Shown here: positions 1-9,756 of the stretch, piece after piece
Numbering within the stretch: the stretch's first letter is position 1
Layout: the number at the start of each line of letters is the position of its first letter
Origin: Apium graveolens
Taxonomy: Eukaryota > Streptophyta > Magnoliopsida > Apiales > Apiaceae
Reading direction: 5' to 3'
NCBI RefSeq assembly: GCF_009905375.1
Contig: NC_133650.1
Coordinates: forward strand, 297,661,957-297,725,956
Length of the DNA stretch: 64,000 bases
Notes under the pieces: generated by a model
What the model saw: only the letters and a program-made list of their open reading frames with translations
What the model was told of the DNA's origin: nothing
Databases searched by the model: none
Position numbers and translations under genes: made by a program

Positions 1-1
1 G

Positions 2-3000
2 GAGAGAGTTGGCCCTAGCATAACCTTTGGAGATGACAGCAAAGGATTCACTATGGGATATGGCTTGATTTCAAAAGAAAATGTCATCATTGATGAAGTT
101 GCATTGGTTGATGGTCTCAAACACAATTTATTGAGCATCAGTCAACTATGTGACAGAGGGAATACTGTTTCCTTCAATTCTGAAGCCTGTATTGTCACAA
201 GTAAAAAGGACAATAAAGTGGTTCTAACTGGAGTTAGAAAAGGAAATGTGTACTTAGCTGATTTTAACTCTACAGATGCAGAATCCATTACTTGTCTTCT
301 CAGCAAAGCAAGTCCAGTTGAAAGTTGGCTATGGCATAAGAAGCTGTCCCATTTGAATTTCAAGACAATGAATGATTTGGTCAAAAAGGACTTAGTTAGA
401 GGAATGCCTCTAGTGGAATTCACAAGGGATGGACTGTGTGATGCTTGTCAGAAAGGAAAGCAAAAGAAAGTATCATTCAGTAAGAAGCTTGAATCTACAA
501 TTGATGAACCACTGCAACTTCTACACATGGATCTTTTTGGACCAGTCAATGTATTGTCAATTTCAAGGAAAAGATACTGCCTGGTGATTGTAGATGATTT
601 CTCAAAGTTTTCATGGGTTTATTTTCTTGGATCAAAGGATGAAGCTAGTGAAATCATCATCAATCATATCAAGCAAGTCAACAATCATCCTGATTTCAAA
701 GTAAGGAATATTAGGAGTGACAATGGAACTGAGTTCAAGAATTCAACCATGAAAATGTTCTGTGGAGTAAATGGGATCATGCATGAGTTCTCAGCTCCAA
801 GAACTCCACAACAAAATGGTGTGGTGGAAAGGAAGAACAGATCACTAATTGAAGCTGCAAGGACAATGCTTGAGGAGTCAAAGCTCCCAACTTATTTTTG
901 GGCTGAGGCTGTTAACTGTGCATGTTACACTCAGAATATTTCTCTAATCAATCAAGCAAAATGCATGACTCCCTATCAATTATTCAAGAGAATAAAACCA
1001 ACTTTAAACTTTCTACATGTCTTTGGTTGCAAATGTTACATCTTAAGGAATCAATCTGATCACAAAGGAAAGTTTGATGCAAAGGCTGATGAAGGAATAT
1101 TTGTTGGTTATTCTGCTGGAAAATCATATAGGGTCTACAATCTAAGAACCAACATTGTCATGGAATCTGTACATGTTGTGTTTGATGATAAAAAGATTGA
1201 TGGACTAACAGATGAGGGACATCATGAAGGACTCAAATTTGACAATATTGAAATATATTGTGATGATAGTGAAGATGAGAATGATGAAGAAGACATCTCA
1301 AGAAGAAACCAGAGTCTGCCTTTGGATAATGCACAGAATGTTGCATCCGTTGAAAGTCAAAATTCAGCTTCCGTTGAAAGAAGCAATGCAGCATCCGTTG
1401 AAAGACAAAGTGCATCATCCGTTGAAGTTCATAACGAAGCATCCGTTGATCACAGTCTGTCAACGGATAATCACTTCACCTCATCAGTTGATAGAACTCC
1501 CATTTCCTTTCAAAGGATCAGCAACTCAGGGGGAGTTTCAACAAATCAACATTCTATCTCACATCATGACAATACTGAGGCAACCTCATTAAGGGCTAAT
1601 CTACCACCTCAAAGGAAATGGACCAAGAATCACCCTTTTGAACTGATCATTGGTGATGCTACATCTAAAGTACAAACTAGAAGGGCTACTCAAGATGAAT
1701 GTTTGTATAGTAGCTTTCTATCACAGGAGGAACCTAAGCGAGTGGAAGAAGCTCTTTTGGATCCAGATTGGATTTTAGCTATGCACGAGGAGCTAAACCA
1801 ATTTGAGAGGAACAAAGTGTGGAAGCTGGTACCCAAGCCAAAGAACAAGAGTTCTATTGACACAAAATGGGTATTCAGAAACAAGATAGATGAAAATGGC
1901 ATTGTCATAAGGAATAAAGCCAGATTGGTTGCCAAAGGCTATTCTCAACAAGAGGGAATAGATTTTGATGAAACATTTGCTCCAGTTGCAAGACTTGAAG
2001 CCATCAGAATCTTTCTAGCCTATGCAGCTAATGCCAATTTCAAAGTCTATCAGATGGATGTCAAGAGTGCATTTCTAAATGGGGAATTGGAGAAAGAAGT
2101 TTATGTAACCCAACCTCCTGGTTTTGAAGATCCAAATTTTCCAGACAATGTGTATTATTTGTTGAAAGCACTCTATGGACTAAAGCAAGCACCTAGAGCC
2201 TGGTATGAGACTTTATCAAAGTTCCTTCTAGATAATCACTTCACAAGAGGTACTGTTGACAAAACTCTCTTCTTTAGAAATGTTAATGGCTCTAAGATAC
2301 TTGTACAAATTTATGTAGATGATATTATATTTGGATCTACAGATGATAAACTTTGTAAAAAGTTTGCTAAATTAATGCAAAGTAAATATGAAATGAGCAT
2401 GATGGGAGAGCTAACTTACTTTCTTGGTTTACAAGTTAAACAAGTTAGTGGTGGAATTTTCATTAGTCAAACTAAATATATTTATGATCTTTTAAAGAAG
2501 TTTGACTTAATGGATTGTTCACCTGCAAAAACTCCCATGGCCACTGCCACCAAGCTTGAATTAAACAAGGCTGAAAAGTCTGTGGATATTACAAGTTATA
2601 GAGGCATGGTTGGCTCACTTTTATATTTAACTGCCATTAGACCTGATATTATGTTTTCTACATGTCTCTGTGCTAGATTTCAAGCTGACCCTAAAGAATC
2701 TCACTTAGTGGCTATTAAAAGAATTTTCAGATATCTCAAAGGGACTCCAAATCTAGGAATTTGGTACCCTAGAGAGTCTGGTTTTGATCTAATTGGCTAC
2801 TCAGATGCAGATTATGCAGGTTGCAAATTAGACAGGAAAAGCACAACAGGCACCTGTCAATTTCTAGGAAACAAGCTTGTATCATGGTTCAGCAAGAAGC
2901 AGAATTCTGTTTCCACATCAACAGCTGAAGCTGAATACATTGCAGCTGGTAGTTGCTGTGCACAAATACTGTGGATGAGGAATCAGTTATTTGACTATGG

Positions 3001-3256
3001 TATAACTGTTGACAAAATTCCAATATTTTGTGACAACACAAGTGCCATTGCCATTACTGAAAATCCAGTGCAGCACTCAAGAAACAAGCACATTGATATC
3101 AAGTACCACTTCATTAGGGAACATGTGATGAAAGGTACAGTGGAACTTCATTTTGTTCCAAGTGAAAAGCAGATTGCAGACATATTTACCAAGCCACTTG
3201 ATGAATCAACATTCACAAGATTAGTAAGTGAGTTAGGTATGCTTAACTGTTCATAA
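2..3256 (+). CDS. Sirevirus pol polyprotein, partial (GAG-pre-integrase, integrase, RT, RNase H)
   Basis: The frame is open from the window edge, so the first ATG at 53 is internal and not a start. Counting from that ATG, a zinc-binding GAG-pre-integrase region lies near residues 90-140. The integrase DDE residues lie in HMDLFGPV (about 160), IRSDNGTEF (about 223) and [12 protein letters not shown] (about 260). A variable Ser/Asp/Glu-rich linker spans about 400-520. The copia RT starts near [11 protein letters not shown] (about 604) and has the catalytic YVDDIIFGS near 752. RNase H shows [14 protein letters not shown] (about 916), STAEAEYIA (about 957) and CDNTSA (about 992). It ends with [11 protein letters not shown] and a stop at 3254-3256. 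No frameshift or stop breaks the visible part. It would copy and integrate the element's cDNA. Confidence 0.95.
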   Translation, partial: ERVGPSITFGDDSKGFTMGYGLISKENVIIDEVALVDGLKHNLLSISQLCDRGNTVSFNSEACIVTSKKDNKVVLTGVRKGNVYLADFNSTDAESITCLLSKASPVESWLWHKKLSHLNFKTMNDLVKKDLVRGMPLVEFTRDGLCDACQKGKQKKVSFSKKLESTIDEPLQLLHMDLFGPVNVLSISRKRYCLVIVDDFSKFSWVYFLGSKDEASEIIINHIKQVNNHPDFKVRNIRSDNGTEFKNSTMKMFCGVNGIMHEFSAPRTPQQNGVVERKNRSLIEAARTMLEESKLPTYFWAEAVNCACYTQNISLINQAKCMTPYQLFKRIKPTLNFLHVFGCKCYILRNQSDHKGKFDAKADEGIFVGYSAGKSYRVYNLRTNIVMESVHVVFDDKKIDGLTDEGHHEGLKFDNIEIYCDDSEDENDEEDISRRNQSLPLDNAQNVASVESQNSASVERSNAASVERQSASSVEVHNEASVDHSLSTDNHFTSSVDRTPISFQRISNSGGVSTNQHSISHHDNTEATSLRANLPPQRKWTKNHPFELIIGDATSKVQTRRATQDECLYSSFLSQEEPKRVEEALLDPDWILAMHEELNQFERNKVWKLVPKPKNKSSIDTKWVFRNKIDENGIVIRNKARLVAKGYSQQEGIDFDETFAPVARLEAIRIFLAYAANANFKVYQMDVKSAFLNGELEKEVYVTQPPGFEDPNFPDNVYYLLKALYGLKQAPRAWYETLSKFLLDNHFTRGTVDKTLFFRNVNGSKILVQIYVDDIIFGSTDDKLCKKFAKLMQSKYEMSMMGELTYFLGLQVKQVSGGIFISQTKYIYDLLKKFDLMDCSPAKTPMATATKLELNKAEKSVDITSYRGMVGSLLYLTAIRPDIMFSTCLCARFQADPKESHLVAIKRIFRYLKGTPNLGIWYPRESGFDLIGYSDADYAGCKLDRKSTTGTCQFLGNKLVSWFSKKQNSVSTSTAEAEYIAAGSCCAQILWMRNQLFDYGITVDKIPIFCDNTSAIAITENPVQHSRNKHIDIKYHFIREHVMKGTVELHFVPSEKQIADIFTKPLDESTFTRLVSELGMLNCS
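1340..1472. repeat. ATCCGTTGA motif cluster in the integrase-RT linker
   Basis: Within about 130 bp of pol coding sequence I count four ATCCGTTGA, one TTCCGTTGA and one inverted TCAACGGATAA. The motif is read as SVE or SVD here. The linker is otherwise poorly conserved, and it is the only part of pol where I see the motif. Confidence 0.85.
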
Positions 3257-3788
3257 TCTATGTCATCTATGTAATTTGTCTTGTAGCCAGAAATGAATTT
3301 GCTGCAAGAACAAAGTTGGCTTTAATCAAAACTTATCCTATCAACGGATATTCCCTATCCATTGAAAGCCAAAATTGTTCTATCAACAGATATTCATTAT
3401 CCGTTGAAAGACAAATACATTTCTGGTAATTTTATCCTTCAACGGATAAAATAGTGTTGTTCATCAACGGATAACTATTTACCTTATCCGTTGATGTGTC
3501 ACGTTAGTGAGTCACAGCCGTTGATTCTTTTACTCAACCGTTGATACAGATATACAGTGTTGTATCTATTTGTATTTACGGTAGTTTTCAGAATTTCTAC
3601 AGTTTCATTTATTCCTGAACGGCTTTCACTTACTTAAAAGTATCATTTAATTATTTTAATTTGTGTTTTAATTCAAGAACGTATAAAAGCCCAATTGAAT
3701 TCTTATTTTCACTTTACGCTTTCTTGCAATTATCATTCTCTTTCTCTCTCAATTCTCAAGCTCTTCTCTGCAACCTCTACTCACAACA
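3257..3788. repeat. pol to env-like spacer with inverted TCAACGGATA motif pairs
   Basis: This is 532 bp of non-coding sequence. From about 3347 to 3545 it is packed with TCAACGGATA and its complement, mostly as inverted pairs. One pair, from about 3464, has 11-bp perfect arms (TCAACGGATAA / TTATCCGTTGA) around a 9-nt loop. Two other pairs have one mismatch per arm. The second half becomes CT-rich and holds a TATA box and leader for the env-like ORF. Confidence 0.8.
3682..3688 (+). promoter_or_regulatory. internal TATA box upstream of the env-like ORF
   Basis: TATAAAA lies about 100 bp before the ATG at 3789. It is followed by a pyrimidine-rich stretch (CTTTCTTGC, CTCTTTCTCTCTC), as is common around plant transcription starts, and a good start context, ACAACAATGGC. 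The spacing would give a leader of about 70 nt. SIRE-3 has the same layout. The promoter role is inferred. Confidence 0.55.
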
Positions 3789-6700
3789 ATGGCACCAGTA
3801 GTCAAAATTATGTCTCAAACAGGATTTGTTTATGAAAAGAATAATTTCATAGTCTTGGTTGAAAAGAAGGAAGCCCATTCTGATTATCACAAGATGATGG
3901 ACTTCATCAAGAACTGCAAACTGAGCTATGCAATGCTGGAAGCCCCAACCATCTACTGTGAAGTGATTGAGGAGATTTGGACAACTACAGAGTTCAACTC
4001 CACTGATATGACCATTGCCTTCTCTCTCAAAGGTAAGGACTATTGCATTAATTGTGATGATTTACAATCTTGCTTTAAGTTGCATGAGAATAATGCCATG
4101 ACACCACACACTGATAAAGATGTCTCTGCTATGCTAGATTTTATAGGCTATGTTTTTGATTCTACTAGTTTAGGTAGTATTAGAAGGAAAGGCCTTAGGA
4201 AAGAATGGAGTTTTCTTGGAGATGCCTTTATTAAGGTTTTCTCTGGGAAGATTAGCAATTTTGATGCTATCACTTCATCTCTTGTTAATATGCTCTATAT
4301 GCTAGTTTCTGATAGGTACTTTAATTTTAGCAACTGTGTTATGCTAGAATTAGGTTCCAGATTAGGTAACAAAGCTAATAGACCACATAACATCTACTTT
4401 GCTAGATTCTTTATGTTATTGGCTAACCATGTTGCTGAAGGTTTGGTTATATCCAATGAGAATAATAAACTCAAATGCTGGGCACAAGAGAAAAGGGTCC
4501 TTGCAGACCTTTTGAGAATGAATCTCAACAGCCAGGTGCCATTGGTATACTTGTCAATCATGAATGCACCACAGGTAAGTGAGGTAAATATTTCTATAAC
4601 TCCTACTATTTCCAACCCCAATGTTTCTTTGCCTTCTAGTGTGGCTATGGAACCTGTGTCATTGTCCAAACAGGCTCCTACCAAAGCCACCAAATCTAAA
4701 ATCTCCAAAGTCAAGTCAAAGAAACCTACCTCTGTTGTTTCTCAAAAGACAACAGTTGTAACAACTACCATAAATCCTGAAGGGAGTGAACAGGGTGTGA
4801 GTGGTGAGGGGAGGGGTGAACATCAAAAAGCCCCCCAGGATAAGGTGGGAGAGGTGAGTGATACCCATTCCAGCCAAGCCACAGTCTCTCAAAAGACTGT
4901 AGTGGTTCAAAAGGAGTCCAGCACATCCCTAGTTGCATCCTCCCAAAAGGATGTAACTATTGAAAATAGTCCCCACCCAGGGACACAGAACAAAAGAGGG
5001 AGGGACACTGAAGCTAAACATTCACCAATTCAAGCCTTTTCAAGGAAGAAGAAGGTCAAAACCCTAGTTTCCACACAAGGGACACACACAGCACAAATAC
5101 ACCCACCAGTATCTGTGCCTTCTCAAATTCAGCTTGATGTGATTCCAGCAAATGTGGAATCACAGCCCCATTCTCTCAATATAGACATACACCATTCCTC
5201 AAACTCTCCTACACCCTCTCTGGATGTGGATATGATATTCACATCAATTCCTGATTCTCCCTCATTAAAACTCAGGGAGGAGCCCCACTCAAAACCTGGT
5301 AATCATCATCTTTTAGATGATTTGTTGGATCATCAGCCAATTCTTTCAGATGTAGTTGCAGAATCTGTGTCACCTCACTTAAAATCAATCCATACAGATT
5401 CAACAATTATATCACTTTCTATCTCTACATCATTTCCTTCTTCAACGGATATCTCTCATCCGTTGACAAGTGGTTGTTCTTCAACGGATAAGCTTAACAG
5501 CAGTTATCCGTTGATACCATCAGTTTCCACTTCAACGGATACTCCCTATCCGTTGATGGCCTCTACGCACTTAACAGAAACAACTTCAACTGTAGAGGAC
5601 ATGGCAACTGTACAATCACTTTTAGGCTTGAGGGAAGAGAGTGATTTTTTGAGTGAGAGGCTGGGTTGCTCCCAGGCAAAAGGAGAGGATGAGAGTCACC
5701 AAATGCATGCTATTTCTTCCAGCATGGCAAAAGTAAGTGAGAGGAGTGCCACCTTAGAAGGTGAAGGTGAGGGTGTGAGGGTGTGTGTGAGCCAGGGGGA
5801 GCCCCTGATGCAAGAAAAGAGAGAAATTGAGAGAAAGGCAGGTACAGAAGCTATAAGGGTGGATCCAGCCATTGCTAGTGAGTTCATGAAAGTGGATGAT
5901 GCAGATAAGGGAAGACAATTTCAGCAACACTACAAAGCTGTCATTGATAACATTTCCTTGGATGCTGACACTTTTACTCACCCTGTTTCAGCCTATCAAT
6001 TATTGGCTGCACAGGGCAATGTGGAGGCAGAACATACACTACACATTGTACACACTTCAGAATCTCTTCTCAGAGACAAAGCTGTTGTCAACAGGCTGCA
6101 TTCTCAAGCTGGTGAGCCATCTGAAGAATTTGGAGTAAATTCTAATGATGATGACTCTAATTCTTTGAATGAGAGCATGAACTTAGGGGGAGTAGCAGGC
6201 CCAAGTTCTGTTCCTAATCTTCCTGCATGGGCATGGGCAAAACCATCAACACCAGGAGAGTTTGGTGTCACTTTGGTCAAACAAGTCATGACAATTCAGC
6301 AGGCCATTCAGGAGACTCAGGATGCTGGCACCAAGGCAATTCTTCAAGCTCATCTGGAATCTCTGCATCTCTTGCAGTTGCAGCATTACCAGCACAATCT
6401 AAGTGTGGATGAGCTCAAGCTGGATATTGCTGATCTGAAATCCTACAATGCTGAGAAATTGGATTCAGTTATACCCTATGGTACTATGCAAGATTTGTTG
6501 GGGAGACTAAGGAAGGCCTCTGATGCTGACAGGAGGTTGGCCAGATTGGAAGATAGGGTTCAAATAATTGAAGACTCTATGGTCACCATTCTTCAGAATC
6601 AAAAAACTCAAACAAATCTCCTCATGCAGCTGGCACAAGCACAAGGCTTGACCCCTACCCTTGATGATAACAAAAAGGGGGAGAATAAAGGGGAAGGGGA

Positions 6701-7331
6701 AGGAGAGCCATCTACAACAGTTCAGATTTCTCAAGTGCTAGTTCCTGTCATCACAACTTCTCCACCAATTCAAGTCAAAGGAAAGCTAGATGGAATTGAT
6801 CTAATCCAGATAGCAGTAGCTGAATTGCAAGTCAAAGAGCAAAGGAAGAAGATTGATGAAAAGATGCAACTAATATTTGGTTCTACAACTTCTCAATCAC
6901 AATCTGTGAAGTATAGCACAAAAGTGGAATCAATTATTATGGAACTCAAGCCAGTAGGGAGGCATAAGGATGGAGAAACTTCTTCCAAAGATCTGCAACC
7001 TATGGTTCTCAAGCCCAACAACAGATCCAATAAGGACTCTACAAAGAATCCTCTAAAAGAGGTGGATTTTCCTCTTCCAAAAGCAGATGAGGACAAGCTT
7101 TTAGGAAGAAGTATTGCATATCTCAAAGAGACCATGGATGAGGCTGTAAGGAGAAACATGGCTATTATTTTCAGAGAGGGAAAGAGCATATGTGTGATGC
7201 AAGAACATCCCAAATTCTCAATAGCCAAGAAGGAAGAAACCGAAAGGTTGAAGGAAGAAGCCAAACAGCTAAAGGCTGACAAAAGAGCACAAGCAAAGCT
7301 TGAAAAACAGCTAGAGTCAAGTCAGGCTTAA
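3789..7331 (+). CDS. Sirevirus env-like ORF, first part (1180 aa)
   Basis: The ORF starts at ATG 3789 in a strong context. The N-terminal 270 residues or so form a compact conserved-looking domain with motifs such as IRRKGLRKEWSFLGDAF and ARFFMLLANH, and SIRE-3 carries a homologous start. The rest is long, low in complexity and Ser/Thr/Pro/Gln-rich, with Lys-rich patches and a helical, coiled-coil-like part near residues 850-960. I see no signal peptide and no clear membrane segment, so 'env-like' refers to its position only and its function is unknown. A TAA ends it at 7331, but the same frame reopens immediately. The motif TCAACGGATA occurs in three inverted pairs at 5442-5558. Confidence 0.85.
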   Translation: MAPVVKIMSQTGFVYEKNNFIVLVEKKEAHSDYHKMMDFIKNCKLSYAMLEAPTIYCEVIEEIWTTTEFNSTDMTIAFSLKGKDYCINCDDLQSCFKLHENNAMTPHTDKDVSAMLDFIGYVFDSTSLGSIRRKGLRKEWSFLGDAFIKVFSGKISNFDAITSSLVNMLYMLVSDRYFNFSNCVMLELGSRLGNKANRPHNIYFARFFMLLANHVAEGLVISNENNKLKCWAQEKRVLADLLRMNLNSQVPLVYLSIMNAPQVSEVNISITPTISNPNVSLPSSVAMEPVSLSKQAPTKATKSKISKVKSKKPTSVVSQKTTVVTTTINPEGSEQGVSGEGRGEHQKAPQDKVGEVSDTHSSQATVSQKTVVVQKESSTSLVASSQKDVTIENSPHPGTQNKRGRDTEAKHSPIQAFSRKKKVKTLVSTQGTHTAQIHPPVSVPSQIQLDVIPANVESQPHSLNIDIHHSSNSPTPSLDVDMIFTSIPDSPSLKLREEPHSKPGNHHLLDDLLDHQPILSDVVAESVSPHLKSIHTDSTIISLSISTSFPSSTDISHPLTSGCSSTDKLNSSYPLIPSVSTSTDTPYPLMASTHLTETTSTVEDMATVQSLLGLREESDFLSERLGCSQAKGEDESHQMHAISSSMAKVSERSATLEGEGEGVRVCVSQGEPLMQEKREIERKAGTEAIRVDPAIASEFMKVDDADKGRQFQQHYKAVIDNISLDADTFTHPVSAYQLLAAQGNVEAEHTLHIVHTSESLLRDKAVVNRLHSQAGEPSEEFGVNSNDDDSNSLNESMNLGGVAGPSSVPNLPAWAWAKPSTPGEFGVTLVKQVMTIQQAIQETQDAGTKAILQAHLESLHLLQLQHYQHNLSVDELKLDIADLKSYNAEKLDSVIPYGTMQDLLGRLRKASDADRRLARLEDRVQIIEDSMVTILQNQKTQTNLLMQLAQAQGLTPTLDDNKKGENKGEGEGEPSTTVQISQVLVPVITTSPPIQVKGKLDGIDLIQIAVAELQVKEQRKKIDEKMQLIFGSTTSQSQSVKYSTKVESIIMELKPVGRHKDGETSSKDLQPMVLKPNNRSNKDSTKNPLKEVDFPLPKADEDKLLGRSIAYLKETMDEAVRRNMAIIFREGKSICVMQEHPKFSIAKKEETERLKEEAKQLKADKRAQAKLEKQLESSQA
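5442..5560. repeat. three inverted TCAACGGATA pairs inside the env-like ORF
   Basis: There are three consecutive hairpin-capable pairs. The first has 9-bp arms with a loop of about 7 nt. The second has 10-bp arms with a 14-nt loop. The third has 10-bp arms with a 5-nt loop. All arms are perfect. The forward motif is read as S-T-D and the inverse as HPL or YPL, which is a different frame from the one used in the pol linker. Confidence 0.85.
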
Positions 7332-8303
7332 GATCAGAAAGTAATTGAAGACAAAGGTGAAGATGAAGCTATGGGGGACATGGTTGGTACTGAGATGGAG
7401 GAAAGAAGTAAGGAAGAATGGCAGAAAGGGAAAAGAAAGAAGGTCAATGCAAAGAGAAAGAAGGTAGATAAGACTGAAGAAACCCAATCAATATCCAAAC
7501 CACTACCCTCTATTCTTGAACCCATTGTACCTGACCCCTTCATGAACATTCATGGTGAAACAATCATTCCCAAGGAGGAACCAATTGATTGGGACACCAT
7601 CAAATTGCCCACCTTCCTAACCTCTTCTCCATCATCAAAGAAGCAGAAAAGAAGAATCAAATCAACACCCTCTAAAGCCTCAATCAAATTCACACAGAAA
7701 CCTAAGTCCAAAACTCAAAACTCTAAAGATGATTATGTTCACATCTGTGACATAAAAGAATTTTCAGACATTGAACTCTATCTGGATGAGCTGGAGGATG
7801 TAAGGGGAATAGCTGCCTACAGACAGCTACCAGAAAGACTAGTGTTCAAATACAAAGGAGCTGGGGAAAGAACATGGCCTCTTCACAGAATTCTGAATGA
7901 AGGCTACACTACCTTGATTAGAGTCTACTCAGCCATACATAAGGATTCTGGCTTTACCAGAACTGCCAGGACTGAGATTCTCAACAAGATTGCCAACATA
8001 AGGAAAATTTGGAGGGAGCCCAATGCTTTGCCTAGAACTTTACTCATTCCAGAGAGAGGTATTACAATTCACAATTCACCTCATTGGTTGATGGAGTTCA
8101 GAGATAACAAAGGAGTCAGAAGATTTTTCAGAATTGAAGATCAGCTAAAGATTGCCAGTAATGAAACTCTCAAGGATATGCAATCTAAGTTAGATATCAA
8201 TGAAGAAGATGAAGCTGAATTCTATAGACAACTTCAACTTCAAATGGAGGAGAATGACAGGAGGCTAGGAAAGAAAACCAGGGATCAAAGGAAAAGAAAG
8301 TAA
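7332..8303 (+). CDS. Sirevirus env-like ORF, continuation after an in-frame stop
   Basis: This reading frame directly continues that of 3789-7331. Only one TAA codon (7329-7331) separates them, and the first ATG after it is at 7371. The encoded 310 residues are rich in Lys and Glu at first. A folded-looking stretch follows (residues about 110-290), with aromatic and charged residues and a Lys/Arg-rich tail ending at the stop at 8301-8303. SIRE-3 has a counterpart in the same place (its last env-like segment). The likeliest reading is one ancestral ORF of about 1500 codons with a single nonsense change. Two separate ORFs or stop readthrough are alternatives. Confidence 0.75.
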   Translation, partial: DQKVIEDKGEDEAMGDMVGTEMEERSKEEWQKGKRKKVNAKRKKVDKTEETQSISKPLPSILEPIVPDPFMNIHGETIIPKEEPIDWDTIKLPTFLTSSPSSKKQKRRIKSTPSKASIKFTQKPKSKTQNSKDDYVHICDIKEFSDIELYLDELEDVRGIAAYRQLPERLVFKYKGAGERTWPLHRILNEGYTTLIRVYSAIHKDSGFTRTARTEILNKIANIRKIWREPNALPRTLLIPERGITIHNSPHWLMEFRDNKGVRRFFRIEDQLKIASNETLKDMQSKLDINEEDEAEFYRQLQLQMEENDRRLGKKTRDQRKRK

Positions 8304-8478
8304 TTTGCTCAAGCTAAAGGAGCACCCTTGGAAACAATGTATTTCTTCAATTTCATCTCAGCATATACACTTTTGCAGCACTTTTGAATTTCTGCTTAGT
8401 TACAGTTTATATATTTGTTAAGTGTTTTGTTATCATCAAGCTAAACCCAAATTTATGCCTACAGTTCTAGTAGACATA

Positions 8479-8490
8479 AATAGGGGGAGA
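8479..8490 (+). other. polypurine tract of SIRE-1
   Basis: AATAGGGGGAGA ends one base before the LTR start (TGTTAGGA at 8492). This is the expected plus-strand primer site. The SIRE-3 tract has the same GGGGGAGA core. Confidence 0.85.
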
Positions 8491-8562
8491 TTGTTAGGAA
8501 TATGTGTATTAGTTTGATGATAAGTTCAGCAAAACACTTAAGTAGAAATCTAGTGTTTGTAG

Positions 8563-8985
8563 CCTCAACGGATAAGACCATTTTGGCTATCCGTTGAAGG
8601 AGTAGCCTTACTTAGCAATAAGTTTGGTATTGTAGCACATCTCACTCTCTGGTTTCAAGCTGTAATTCTTAGATATTGTTAGGAGATAATCAGTCATGTT
8701 GACTACTAATGGATGTACAAGTAGGAGGGCTAATTATAAATATTTCATGCCTTGTAATTTTGTATAAGTGAAGAAGTGTCAACTGATATTGAAGACCTTT
8801 AACGGATAAGAAACTAAGCTTCAACGAATGTCTCTAACGCTTTAACGGATAAGCGCTTCAACGGATAAAGCTTCAACTGCTAGAGCATCAACGGACAAAG
8901 CCATCAACGGATGAAAGCTTCAACGGATGCACTGCTAGAGCATCAACGGATAAAGCCATCAACGAATAAAAGCTTCAACGGATGC
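8563..8985. repeat. AACGGAT motif array in the SIRE-1 LTR
   Basis: An inverted pair at about 8563-8600 (TCAACGGATA ... TATCCGTTGA, 13-nt loop) is followed at 8796-8985 by about a dozen direct, slightly degenerate copies of TTCAACGGATAA. Interspersed units such as GCTAGAGCATCAACGGA are partly duplicated. The array lies upstream of the LTR TATA box, where enhancers normally sit. Confidence 0.85.
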
Positions 8986-9211
8986 TCAGTCTCATAGCAG
9001 TTGATAGTGACAGTTAACAAAGCTGACAGAGGCACATGGATTGACAGAGATGTGGTAGCCTATTTCAGGAACAGCAGAAAAAGCAGTCGTTTTTAGTCTG
9101 GTTCAAAATGGAAAGTCAACAGATAATTCCATATTACACTGGATAAAAATGGAACAGAAATAAGTGGAGAACTATTATCTTATTGTACTTTATCTTTGTC
9201 TTCACTTGTAA

Positions 9212-9234
9212 ACTTGGTGTTATATAAACCAAGT
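9212..9234 (+). promoter_or_regulatory. LTR TATA box inside an inverted repeat (SIRE-1)
   Basis: ACTTGGT and ACCAAGT are perfect 7-bp inverted arms flanking GTTATATAA. The enclosed TATATAA is the expected LTR promoter box. The same arms occur at 17445-17467. Confidence 0.75.
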
Positions 9235-9756
9235 AGTAGCTAGTAATTAGATATGAATTTTCCCTGAGCTGTTTAAAAATATCAAGAGAGAAAATCATCT
9301 AGTTTGTACTAGGAAGCAGCTGTGATTTAATTTTGAATCACAGATTTTCTGAAATAACACATCTCTGGTGGAACAACAAATCCACCAGAAAAGTTTTTAA
9401 GTTCTTTGTGTTCATTTCATTTGTGTTTAAATATATATCTGTCTGCATCAGCTCCAAGCAATTCACACAGATTTGATCACTCAAACACTTAGTCTTACAA
9501 ATTGCTCAAAACTTGAAAAAGTTTTGAGATTTACATTCAACCCCCCCTTCTGTAAATCTCATTGTTAGTCCACTGGGAATAACAATTAAAAGCTCAAAGC
9601 TTAACCTCGTACCTTACGGGTCTCACTGTTTCCTCATCATAGGAACAGGCCAGGGGTTACCCCCACAGTGATTTGGTCATCATGATTTAGTTGTCCCATT
9701 GAACCAAGTTCTTGGGATCTCCAGTCATCAATGGTTGGGTGTCCACCATGATGCCG

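Larger units (their letters stand above)
1..9584 (+). mobile_element. Sirevirus (Ty1/copia) element SIRE-1, 5' end outside window
   Basis: This is the 3' portion of a plus-strand LTR retrotransposon. In order it holds the protease/integrase boundary, integrase, RT, RNase H, a 532-bp spacer, a long env-like ORF, a polypurine tract and a 3' LTR (8492-9584) with TG...CA ends. A large extra ORF between pol and the 3' LTR is the hallmark of the Sirevirus clade of Ty1/copia. The 5' LTR, gag and most of the protease lie upstream of the window. The element is inserted into the 3' internal part of an older minus-strand copia element, whose sequence resumes at 9585. The 5 bp after the LTR (ATTAA) are the predicted target duplication, but the other copy cannot be seen. 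Confidence 0.93.
8492..9584 (+). repeat. 3' LTR of SIRE-1 (1093 bp)
   Basis: The LTR begins TGTTAGGAATATG after the polypurine tract and ends GGGAATAACA. It contains a dense motif array (about 8563-8985), a TATA box in an inverted repeat (9212-9234) and a C-run (CCCCCCC, about 9541) near the 3' end. It shares its ends and several inner blocks, for example TGTTGACTACTA and the TATA hairpin, with the solo LTR at 16785-18216, so the two belong to related families. Confidence 0.92.

Noticed and set aside
1233..1592. Overlapping ORFs on both strands in the SIRE-1 linker
   Set aside because: They arise because the ATCCGTTGA repeats keep several frames open; the pol frame explains the sequence.
3789..8303. 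A true retroviral envelope glycoprotein
   Set aside because: No signal peptide, cleavage site or transmembrane helix is visible; only the position is env-like.
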